Shown: one piece after another, positions 44,538 to 56,500 of the stretch
Numbering within the stretch: position 1 is the stretch's first letter
Layout: each line of letters starts with the position of its first letter
Origin: Bromus sterilis
Lineage: Eukaryota; Streptophyta; Magnoliopsida; Poales; Poaceae
NCBI GenBank assembly: GCA_950022295.1
Contig: OX465600.1
Location: 7,502,001 to 7,566,000 of the forward strand
Direction of reading: 5' to 3'
Length of the DNA stretch: 64,000 nucleotides
Program-made: the position numbers and the translations under genes
The notes under the pieces: generated by a model
Seen by the model: only the letters and a program-made list of their open reading frames with translations
Told to the model about the DNA's origin: nothing
Databases searched by the model: none

Positions 44538-47500
44538 ATGAGGGTGGCGGTGGTAGGCGGCGGGGTGAGCGGGCTGATGGCGGCGCACGGGCTGCTTGCC
44601 GCGAGCGGCGGCGACCTCCGTGTGACCCTGTACGAGCAGGAGGAGAGCCTCGGAGGGCATGCCAGGACGGTGGCCGTCGACGACGGCGCCGGGCGCGTCC
44701 AGCTCGACCTTGGCTTCATGAGCTTCAACCAGGTCGGTCGGTTGTGCATGAGTTATGCCGCCTCATGCATGGTTGCATCTCCTGTAGTAACTGTACTAGC
44801 TCGCCGTTCAGAGTTACGTACATGATCTAAATAAGTTTCCTTTACTACCTTTTTTTTTACGATAAGTTTCCTTTACTACCTTGAGTATTACCTTTCATTC
44901 ATAATAAATATCGTTCATTTTGTATAGTATAAAACGAACGAGGATCGAAGGAAGTATTATTTATTTCGCCGGTAATGGTTTAGCTGCTGAACTTACGTCC
45001 ATATGCGACCATGCATCCATACAAAATCACTAAATTTCCTAGCGAGTGGGAGGATTGTACACCACCGTATAGTTTTCTTCTAGCATAACTGTTTCGTTCT
45101 TTTAATGTTTCTATACAGTTTAAAAAATTATTCCCCATAGAGGCATAGATCATCCGTCACAATGAGAATTTTCAGCACGCTTGTGAATATCAGATTTTTT
45201 TTTATGGTTTTTCGGAGGAAAAAGGAAAATTATCAGAAATTCCACGAATACGTTTGATTGTCACAACGAGAATGTTTACGAGGATCGCGAAAATTGCTCT
45301 ATTATTCAAAAGGGAAAAAATGTTCATTTTGTAGGAATGCAATTTTCAATTTCTTCCAGAACTGTTTAGTTTTGATAATCTTTTGCTAATATAAAGATTG
45401 TGACACATTTCCTCTTTTCTTTTAGCATTTGCGGTTATGCATTGTTTATCCTTTGAAAGGAGCTGTCTCAACTATACCTAGGATATTGCGAAGATGCTCA
45501 TAGGATAGGGTATGCGTGTATACATTTATAGGGATGAGTGTATGTGAACGTCTGCGTTGTACTGTGTTCGCAAAGAAAAACTATACCTCGGATAGACATA
45601 TTTCTCTTATTCTTTTTTCTCAAAAAAGGGAGCTTGATTTTTCCATGTTTCTTCCAACATAAGCTCTCTTTTTTCTGTCGAGTAGGATTCGGCAATCCCC
45701 GGTAGCACTACAATGGTTCTCTATCTTTTTTATTTTTTGAGATCCTATAATGGTTATATTCGAACCCAAAAGAAAGTTTATGTTGAAAATGCAGTTGTAG
45801 CATTTGAACTGTGCTGATAATAAATGGTTAAATAATGCTTGTGCTGGTTCATTTGAACTTAACTGAAAATATAAACATACGAGCGTCCGCCACCAAGCGT
45901 TTTGGCTCTCACCTTTCCACTCACTCCGCCCTCTGTTCTACCCTCCGCCGCGGCGGCCCACTTCCCCGTCTCCACAGCGCCGCCGAGAGCGATTTCGACC
46001 ACCCCGGCAAGGCGCACCACAATGTCACCGTCGGCTTCCTCCGACGCAGCTTCGGCGCCGCCTCCGCCGCCGATGCCTCCTCCCCCTTTGCAGCCCTCTG
46101 CCTCCGCTTACTGCAGCGCCTTGCCGCCGTCGTTTGAAGCAGGCCATCTGAGACAACAGGCAGGGGACCTCGGCCGTGAGCTCGCCGTCATTATCGAGTA
46201 GGTTTGCAAGGTGAGGTGGTCCAGGCATAATATGCGTCCATAGCTCCCCTCCCCTCACCCCCACGTGAGCACCTGCTCATCGCACGGAAGGTGCTCGGTG
46301 AAATGTTTCTAAGCACAAAACTTATCCAATGTTTCTACTTACTACGTACTGCAGATCATCACATTTTCATGGACAACCTTTCAATTCTTATCAGCATCGT
46401 CTGATATCTGATTTCATGTGCTCGTTTGATTTTATATCATGAGCTCTGACAAATGACAATAACACACTGTATTCCCCTATTAAAAGCACTCTGTACCGGA
46501 TCTAGATATGGAAGTAACTAGGAAAGATTGAAGTTGTTTGGTTGTCGGTTTCTGTTTGTGTTTTGAGTTAGCTGATTGCTTGTGCAGGGTTCGTAGCAAA
46601 ATGTGCAAATTGATACAACAACACTAGCTTAGGTGTTGGATTGCCATGAAATTTAGTCTGGAAAAACAAATTGGGTTCAAGCGTACTCTGTACAAGAAAA
46701 TTCGTACCCAACCATAGATTACCATTCGACTTGACCCACTCGATCAATTTTTTCAACGGGTTTATTTCAGTTTATTTCAAGCATACTCTGTGCATGGTTG
46801 TAATCTATTTTGATATTTTTCTTTACTCTGATTAAATTGATACTACAGTACTCCGTAATCCCCTGAACATGGAGGATCTTTGTAAGCTTATATTAAAGAT
46901 TGTTTTGTTTCTCACTAACACTTTTGGTGTGGCATATGCATCAAATGTAGGTAACATATTCCCACATGATGGAATGGTTATCAGGGCTTGGGGTGGAGAT
47001 GGAGAGATCAGACACGTCTTTCTCAGTGAGTACACAGTTGGACGGTGGTGGAGGAGGGTGTGAGTGGGGCAATGGCAATGGTATCTCGAGCCTCTTGGCG
47101 CAAAAAGCCAACATACTGAAAATCAGTTTTTGGCGCATGGTCCGTGAGATGTTCAAGTTCAAGAACGATGCTCTGACGTAAGTTGTGCTGTCCCTCTGTT
47201 CTCGTGTGCATATATAGTATTTACATTCGTAGCTGGACATATACATATGCCTTGTGTTTATATATGATAACAATGAACCCATTGGTTCAATCTTTGGAAT
47301 GAAGGTACCTGGAGGACCAAGAACATAACCCTGATCTGGATCGTAATGAGACATTGGGGCAGTTCATTCAGTCACATGGATATTCCCTACTATTCCAAGA
47401 GGCTTATCTTGTACTACTTCTAATCTACTTGCTTACACCATTTTTAGTGTATCCAGCAACCCTTCGTTTTGGCAAAATATCACATTAGAATTTCTGTATT

Positions 47501-50500
47501 CAATTTCTGATTTTCATGTTTTGTTGAATAGTCAAGGAAAAATGTGAAGAGAAACTACAATTTTAAATTAAGTATGGAAAATTTAGATGAAACATTCAAA
47601 TTCTAACTAAAATCTGAACCGACTCTTTAATGGCTAGTACGTTTTGCCACCATCCGAGACTGTAGGGAGCGAAGGCTGGTTATTATGCAGTTTTGAGTTA
47701 GTGACATGAAAATATATATTTGGTGCAGTTTCCGGTCTGCGCAGGCATGTGGTCATCTTCATCACAAAGTGTTTTGAGCTTGTCTGCTTTCTTCGTGCTA
47801 TCATTTCTCCGTAACCATGACCTTCTTCAGGTGCGTAGCTACTTTATATACATGTTCCATTCCCGTTGCATTTGCATGGTTAATTCGTCTTTGTGCATTT
47901 GAAAGCTGATTAAGTCTCTGCACTCTCAGCTGTTTCGTTACCCCCAGTTGCCAACTGTCAAGGCTCGTTCGCAGTCCTTTGTGGACAAGGTATGTACTGC
48001 GACCCATATAGGCGACAACAGGATCGCGCATGATCTCTGTTTATTATAGTCTCTAGGCTTTAGCTGCAGCCAAATGCAGGGATTGAACAATGCAACTATT
48101 GCATACACGCAGGTAAAAGGAGAATTGGAAAGCATGGGTTGTCGAATTAAAACCAGCTGTCAGGTCAAATCTGTTTCAAGTTTTGGTGGAGGTACATAGA
48201 TGTGTTATTGCTAATGCCAAACTCTTTGTTGATTTCCTCGGAGTACAAACAATGTATCTGTCATCATATTATCTTCGCACTAACTGAAACAATATCCTTG
48301 CACTGGCAGCTGGTTACAGAGTCTTGCAGAATGATGGTTCAGAGGAAACATACGACAGTGTCATCCTTGGGATCCATGCACCTAATGCTCTAAAAGTACT
48401 AGGAGCCGATGCTACACGTTACGAATTGAAAATTCTAGGTACTTGTCAGTATGTCCAAAGGTAAAGCCTGCCTACATTAGCTTAATTAACACATAAATAA
48501 CGTTTGAGCTGATGTACTAATTGTCTGACACATTTTATGTTGCAGGGATATATACCTCCACTGCGATCAAAATTTGATGCCCCGAAATTCGTCGGCATGG
48601 AGCGCCTGGAATTTCCTGGGAGCAACTAGCAAAGGTTTTTCTGTTACCTACTGGCTAAACCATATTCAGGTAAATTCTTTTTTTTCAAATACATGTATGA
48701 TGAATTAACTGTATCGATGATATATTTCTTGACGAAAGGGCCCTGCCCTGGCTTTATTACGACGCTGAAACCATTTTGTGCATCGTTACATGTCCTCAGG
48801 ACTAGGCATCCCCAGCAAAAAATAAAATAACCAAAGGATAAAGTCATTTCTACGTAGCAACACAACTATATTTTAATTATGTTAGAACAGACTGTAGAGC
48901 AGGCTCACAGAATAACAGCTAAATGGAAGCTTCAGCCTAATCCTCCAGCAGAATGAATGGATTACTTATTAATTGTGGTATTTTTTATTGTACTTGTAGA
49001 AAATTGAATCTGTCAGGCCTTTCCTGGTGACACTCAATCCCCCTTGTGTTCCGGATCATGTCCTGCTTAAATGGTCTACAAGCCTTCCTGTTCTGTCTGT
49101 GGCTGCGGCGAAGGCTTATCTTCAGCTTGATCTGATCCAGGGAAAGAGAGGAATATGGTTCTGTGGGGCATATCAAGGTAACCTGTTTCATGAATTTCAG
49201 TTTGTAGATAATTTGTTTGTAACAACTTGCATGTAGATGCATGATAGACTTTTACTGCATTAAAGTTAGATGTGAAGTGATCTAAAGAACACTAGGTCTC
49301 AAATGTCTCTTCTGCCTTGGATAACAGGTCATGGCTTCCATGAAGACGGATTGAAGGTATTTATATGTGCAACCCCTCCTTTTTCTCTTTCTGACATGTC
49401 TAGCATGGTGAACCATACTATAAATGAGCAACACTCAAATTTAAACATAAATAATCCTATCATAACTATAACAAACCATATCCTTTCACTAAAGGACAGA
49501 CCCAGTGCATAGAAGCTCCCACACAAGGTGTGCTCTGGGGAGGGATTATAGGAACCTAGTCTTACCCCTGCTACAGTACAATCCAGAGAGGCTGGTTCGA
49601 ACCCAAAACCATATCCTTTCACTACAAAAGAAAAAAGAAAAGCCATATCCTTGCCAACCTCTAGTTGGCTTAAGGCCCAAGCTACTAGATTTCCAGCTTC
49701 TCCTTTATTCATCTATGGGGGCATATATGTTTTTAGTTTCAATCACATAATTCAGAATGACTATTTCATGAAATAGATATGTGAGGTCTATTTGTATATA
49801 TTGAACCGATACAGGCTGGGAAAGCAGCAGCTCAAGGTTTGCTTGGAAAGAAGTGTGAGCCTCTGCTAAACCCAAAGCAGATGATTCCATCATGGACAGA
49901 GTCTGGGGCGCGCCTTATAGTTGCAAGATATTTCAACCAATACGTATCCATCGGTAACTTGATGTGAGTCCTTGTATGAGTTGATATACTATGCAACGTC
50001 AAATTATGATTATTTTTCACCTTAATAATTTTCGTGCAGATTTGTCGAAGAGGGAGGAAGTGTGTTCAGCTTTGGTAAAGCTTGTGACAAATGCCGTGTA
50101 AAATCTGTCATGCGAGTTCATGACCCCTTGTTCTATTGGAAGGTTAATTTTTCTTCACCTTTTCTGCCTACACATGCATTTTTATTTATTTTTCTGATTG
50201 GTGATGTGTCCATGCACGATTCTTAATTTCGTATTTCACTGAAATTAGTTTATCCAACCTTCTCATTTGAACTACATGTGTTTATCCTGGCTCTTTCACG
50301 TCTTTCAGGTGTTAACAGAAGGAAACCTTGGCTTGGCAGAAGCCTATATTAACGGTTGTTTCTCTTTTCTTGACAAGAGAGAAGGCCTTCTGAATCTTCA
50401 CCTGGTAAAACTATATCAGTCCATGAGCTTATTGGTAGAGCTATTTCTCCTTCATTACAGATTGAACCAATGACCCATTTCCTTGCAGATTCTCATGGCT

Positions 50501-53500
50501 AACAGAGATGAGCGTAGGAACCGTCGCATTTCTGGAAAAAGGTTATAAAACTTTCAATTGTCCACTCAATTCCGAATTGTTTGATAATAATGAACTAGTA
50601 TCTGTGAATCTATGTGTTTGTGACTAATCATGTATACAAAATTGTTTGGTTTGCAGGGGTCCGTGGACACCCTTGCGTTTAATAGCTCGGTTGGCACATG
50701 TTAAATACCTTTTGAGCAAAGCCTCGAAGAAGAACACTATGACACAAAGTCGTCGAAACATCTCTGAGCACTATGATCTTGTCAGTACCCATGTTTCTTC
50801 TACTATTATTACCTTCCATTAGGATTAAGATTACTATCTTATTTGAGATTTTCGTGTTCCAAACCTTATAAAAGAGATTCATCATCACTCATTACTTGCC
50901 ATATGTCTATGCATACCAAATAATACTAATAGTTCTGTATTTCCTGTCATATATGTGTGCAGAGTAACGAATTTTTCTCACTTTTTATGGATAGATCGAT
51001 GACTTACTCTTGTGCAATTTTCAAGGTTTGTAAATCTTGTGATTTTGTTCTGCATGTTGTAAATTCTTAGAGTAGTTTTATTTATTCGTGGACTAAAATT
51101 AAATTGGTAGATGGAGAACGAAAGCTTAGAAACAGCTCAGGAACGTAAACTTAGCCTTCTAATCAAGAAGGTAATACTCTCCAGAGATTGTATCATTTGA
51201 TTGATTACTAGTTAGATAATGTTGTGAACATGATCTGATGGTACTTCAACCTTGCAAAATACACATTTAACCAAAGGCTAAAGTCGAGAGGGGGCATCAT
51301 ATTCTTGACATCGGTTTCGGCTGGGGAAGTTTAGCAATACAAGTGGTTAAGCAAACTGGCTGCAAATACACCGGAGTCACTTTGTCGGAGGAGCAGCTTA
51401 AATACGCCGAGGGAAAAGCAAGAGAAGCTGGCTTACAGGTTAGTTCTATGTTACTCCCTCCTTTATGCAGTACTTGTCCAATCTAATAGTGTATCAATAA
51501 CTACCATTCCACTATATGTGTTCATTGAGAAAATATAGTGCAAGTATTTTACTATTTTAGCATTTTTATCCTCTAGACATCCAGCCTTTCTTATAATTGA
51601 TGATATAAGATGTAATAGGTCATAGGTGCAAGAATGGCCCAATTTTACCAATAACTAGATTTAGTTTGTGTTGCTGCTGATGTTTTTATTTTTGAAACAA
51701 CATGCTCCCTCGTTGGTTTCCATAGAGAAACCATCCAAACCACATAGTATAGTTATAAAAGAAAAAAAGTAAACAAAGCAGCATAAAGCAGTTTGCAAAA
51801 CGAACAGAAGCCAACAGCCCAAAACAGTTCTCAGGATCAAGCAATTGCATTAATTCCTTAACCCACCAACCATCGGTACCCAGCCATGTCTTCTCACGTA
51901 AGCCTCTTTGACCACCAGATTTATCATCAAGACCCCATCTTCAATATTTCTTCGATCTTGTTCTTTATGCGAAATAACCCAAGTGTGAAGGTTGCTGTAC
52001 ATGCTGAGAATTACCGTAGCTGGATCATTAAAATATTCTTATTGAGCACAAGCTGCATTTCTAGTCTTCCAAATTGTCCAGCATACCGCTCGTTGCATGC
52101 ATATAACCCTGGGTCCAACCGGCCCACTCAAAAGTTAACACTATTACCTCGCACGCCAGCATCATAGTTTGGCTTTGACTTATTTGCTCACCTCAGCTCT
52201 AAGTTACGGCTTCGCCACTATGTTAGTATTTGGCACGTTTGTAGAATTTGTCGAGAAAAGTTGTCAATTAATTTTGAATCCAAAGTATACAAATATAGTT
52301 TAGTTAATCAAGATTTCGCTGAGTATTTGGGTTGAACGCGAGGATCTGGGTTTACTATTTTTGTTTTGGTTCTAGATATCTTTCATGAAAGAGAAAGATA
52401 ATGCAAAAATGACGCATGGAAATAATAGCCGTGTACATTAAAAAACATGGAAATAGGCATGAAGTAGTAAGGATCCAAACACATTACCATTTTGGAAGCT
52501 TTTTTCGTCGCTATGGGAAACACACTTTTGCGTGGTCTTCCTAGGGGGTGTGTCATGTTAGGCCTTAAACATTTTTGATTGGTGGCAATTGATCTAATAA
52601 CTTTACATCTTCCCCCCAAAAAAGCTGTTAGGAAATATGCAACTTGTATTTTCTTGGGGCCAAAGGCATATATAGTACATGTACATGTGGTAAATATGTA
52701 GGAAACCCCTTATAGAACGGGAAATATATAAAGTGGTACATGGCTAATTATATACTCCCTTTGTAAACTAATATAAGATGTTTTGGATATACAAAGAGAT
52801 ACATGGCTAATTATATACTCCCTCTGCACTAGTTTACGGAGGGAGTATAACTCTTAACACCCCCTCAGAGTCGTGATGGATCAACAACACTAAGTTTGGA
52901 GAGATAGAAGCCATGTTGTGCTCTAGTCTGGGCTTTCGTAAAGAAATCCGCTAACTGTAACTCGGAAGGCACATACTGAAGAGCAATAACCTGATCCTGC
53001 ACACCAGCTCTCACGAAAGAAGCATCAACAGCAATATGCTTGGTGAGCTCATGCTTCACAGGGTTGCGTGCAATGCTAATAGCACTTGTAAAAGTCAGAC
53101 AAGAGCATAGTAGTTGTAGTCAGAGAAATCATCTATAAATATAATATAATATCGATGAGCTCAGAATGAACTAAATCAAAGGGATGCTGAGACACTGACT
53201 CACTAGTATAACAAGGTAACCGGATTTGCTTGCCAAGCCTACAATCCTCACACTCTAAAGAGACATCTCCTGAGTCAGACCCTAGAAAACCTGGATGAAC
53301 TAAAGATGACAAACGAGAACCACAAAGATGACCAACTCGATGATGCCACTGCTGGAAGGAGCCGGTAGCTAAAGCGGCGGAAGTAGATGGACTGGCAATG
53401 GTGGTAGCGGAAGGAGTATGAAGCCAGTCTAACTCCCAAAAGACGGCGAGGGCCAACCCCCACCAAAGTGTGTGTGCGATGATCCTGAATAGAACAAGAA

Positions 53501-56500
53501 TCAACGCCAAGAATGACGCGACAACCAGAGTTAGTAAGCTGACCAGCAGAAAATAAGTTCATGGTAAGTCGAGGAACATGAGCAACACCGGGAACATAAT
53601 AAGGAGTGCTGAGAGTGCCTCGACTAACAACAGAAAGAGGAGTACTATCAGCTGTAAGGACATGAACAGGAAAATCAAGAGATCTAAGGGAGGACAAGGT
53701 GGAAGAATCAGAATATATATGAAAGGAAGCTCCAGAATCCAGAACCCACGGGGATGCACCTGACTGTGTAGACGGTGGTCGCTCAGTGCCCAGAACAACA
53801 GCACCCATCGAAGGACCAGTAGCGACAACCAGACGCTTTAGTCTCATAATATCCTGCTCCGTCAAAGAGACAACTGATGGTGTCGGAGTAGAAACACGAG
53901 TCCCTGAGGAAGATGTGCTCCCTTTGTTGCGCATGTACTTCTGGAAGCAGTCGGACTCAGGATGAGCATCTCTATCGCAGTATACACAATGAGTACGAGC
54001 GCGACCTTGACCACCAGAAGCAGTGTTCCGTTTCTTCTGGAAGCAATCAGACTCAGGATGACCATCCCTATCATAGTAGCCACAGTGAGTACGACTTTGG
54101 CTTTGACCACTAGAAGGAGCGGGTAGGAGCGGTGGAGCACCGGAACGGTCCGGTGTAGTAGGAGATCGAGCAACAAGCACGGAGGGAACCTCAAGTAAAC
54201 CAGCACCACAAAGGTGAGTCTCCTCAACACGAATCTCAGAAAGCGCCTCCGTAAGAGAAATACGACCACGGGCAAGCAGCTGAGCACGACGGGGCTCAAA
54301 CTCCTTACGGAGTCGAGAAAAAAACTCGTAGACGCGATGGAACTCCAAATCGTATTGCACAGCCTGACAACACCAACAATACGACAGCCAACGGTGCAAA
54401 GAGAATCAAGCTAGCGCTAAATAACAAAACTCTGTGTAGAAATCATCAACGGTGGAGTCACCCTGCTAAAGAGCATGCTCCTGACGAACCATAGATAGGT
54501 ATAAGGCATCACCAGAGGCTTGATAACGCTTGCAAAGGCGCAAGTCCACATCTCCAATACGGTCGTGAGACCCATAAACTCAGAGGCAAATTGAGGTAGA
54601 ACACTAGAAGTGCGAATAGCCGAAGCGCAAGCATCATCATCAAACCACTGAATATAAGTAGATAGAACATCACGGTACGTGGAAAGAGCCTCCTCATAGG
54701 TCAGAACCAGCTCGTCATAAGCTTTTATCGCACCATCATCAACAACCTTAGCTGCATCCTTATCAGTCTGAGCAGCATTCGCAGGAAGAACTGAAAGCGA
54801 TGGCGGGATAGGAGCCACAGGAGGAACCAGGTGCGGCGGACAAATAACCTCGCTGGAGAGAACGACCCAAAGACGAGTGACACACATATGAATGTGCATA
54901 AAGGCAACAAAATCGCTGTAATTAGTACCATCAAAGATCACCAGACAACAAGGGATGTCAACATAACCTGAAGAAGACAATTTTTTCGATTTTTTTTTAT
55001 TTTTCTTTTGCAGTCAACATGCATAGCCGCGTCCGAGATAGAGAAGGAGCAGAGCTCCGATGGGAAACAGTGGAAGAATCGTCGGGATCCGGGGACTGGT
55101 GGCGTTGGGATCTGGTTCTGACAGTGGGAAACGGCTGGCGGGTCGGGTGGTGAGGACCAGTGGCGGCAACTCGGGTGGTGATGATCGATGGCGGTGGCTC
55201 GGGTGGTGGCGACTGGCGGGGGCAGCTCGGGTGGAGACGATCAACAATTGGACTGGCGGCGGATCGGCTTGTAAAGATCAATTTGATCTGGACAACGGTA
55301 GTTGTATAGCTAGCCGAACGCGGCGTTCGTGCAATGGCCAAATCGATCTGGATCGTGGCCTGATCGGAATTGAATATGGGTGTGGAGAAACAACAACTGG
55401 GTAGGAAGCCAACGATGACGAGAGAGAGGACAACAATGGCCGGCAACTACGTGACGACGGCGCGAAGAGCGGGTCAAGCACGAGTTGCGCGTGCTAAAAA
55501 TACCCTAGCTCTAATACCATGTTAGGAAATATGCAACTTGTATTTCCTAGGGGCCAAAGACCGGTATATATAGTATATGTACAGGTGGTAAACATGTAGG
55601 AAACCCCTTATAGAACGGGAAGTATTACAAAAGAGTTATATGGTTAATTATATATAACTCTAAGAGCATCTCTAGCCGTTCGGCCCCCCAGGGCGCTATT
55701 TTAGCGCCGCTTGGGGGCGATCGACCACCCAGCCGCAGCCCCAGGGTCGCCCCCCCCCCCCCCCAGGCACCGAGATTCGGCGCAGTTTTGGTGCAAATTC
55801 GTTCCATTTCGGTTAAATTTGGCACAAAACATGAAATTTCGGCTAAACTCGACGCAAATTCGACGCAGTTTCGGCGGTAGTTCGGCGCGCAACATACAGT
55901 ACAAATACATAGTTCGGCACAAATACTAAAAACAGTACAAATCAAACTAGGCATTATCTTTGCACATGCATAGGTGCTCCACTAGATCTTGCTGCAGTTG
56001 ATGATGCACTTGCGGGTCTCGGATCTCTTGACACATATTGATGTAGGTTGTCCAATCTGCCGGTATCTGGTGATCAACTACTGCAATAGGTCCCTGGTTG
56101 AGATATGGTTCAGTGTCAAACACTGGATCCTCTTTCTCGCTCTCAATGATCGTGTTGTGCAAGATGACACAACAATTCATCACCTCCCACATTTGAGATT
56201 TCGACCAGGTCAGAGCGGAGTACCGGACAACAACAAATCGAGATTGGAGCATCCCAAATGCCCGCTCGACATCCTTCCTGCAAGCCTCTTGGCACTTGGC
56301 AAAGTACGAGTACTTGCCTGCTGGCACATGGTTTTAGATAGTCTTGACAAATACTGGCCATCTTGGATAGATGCCATCTGCTAGGTAGTATCCCTTGTTA
56401 TAGTGGTGCCCATTCACCTCGAAGTTCATCGGAGGAGCATGACCTTCGACAAGCCTGGCAAAGACATTTGAGCACTGCAGGACGTTGATGTCATTGTGTG

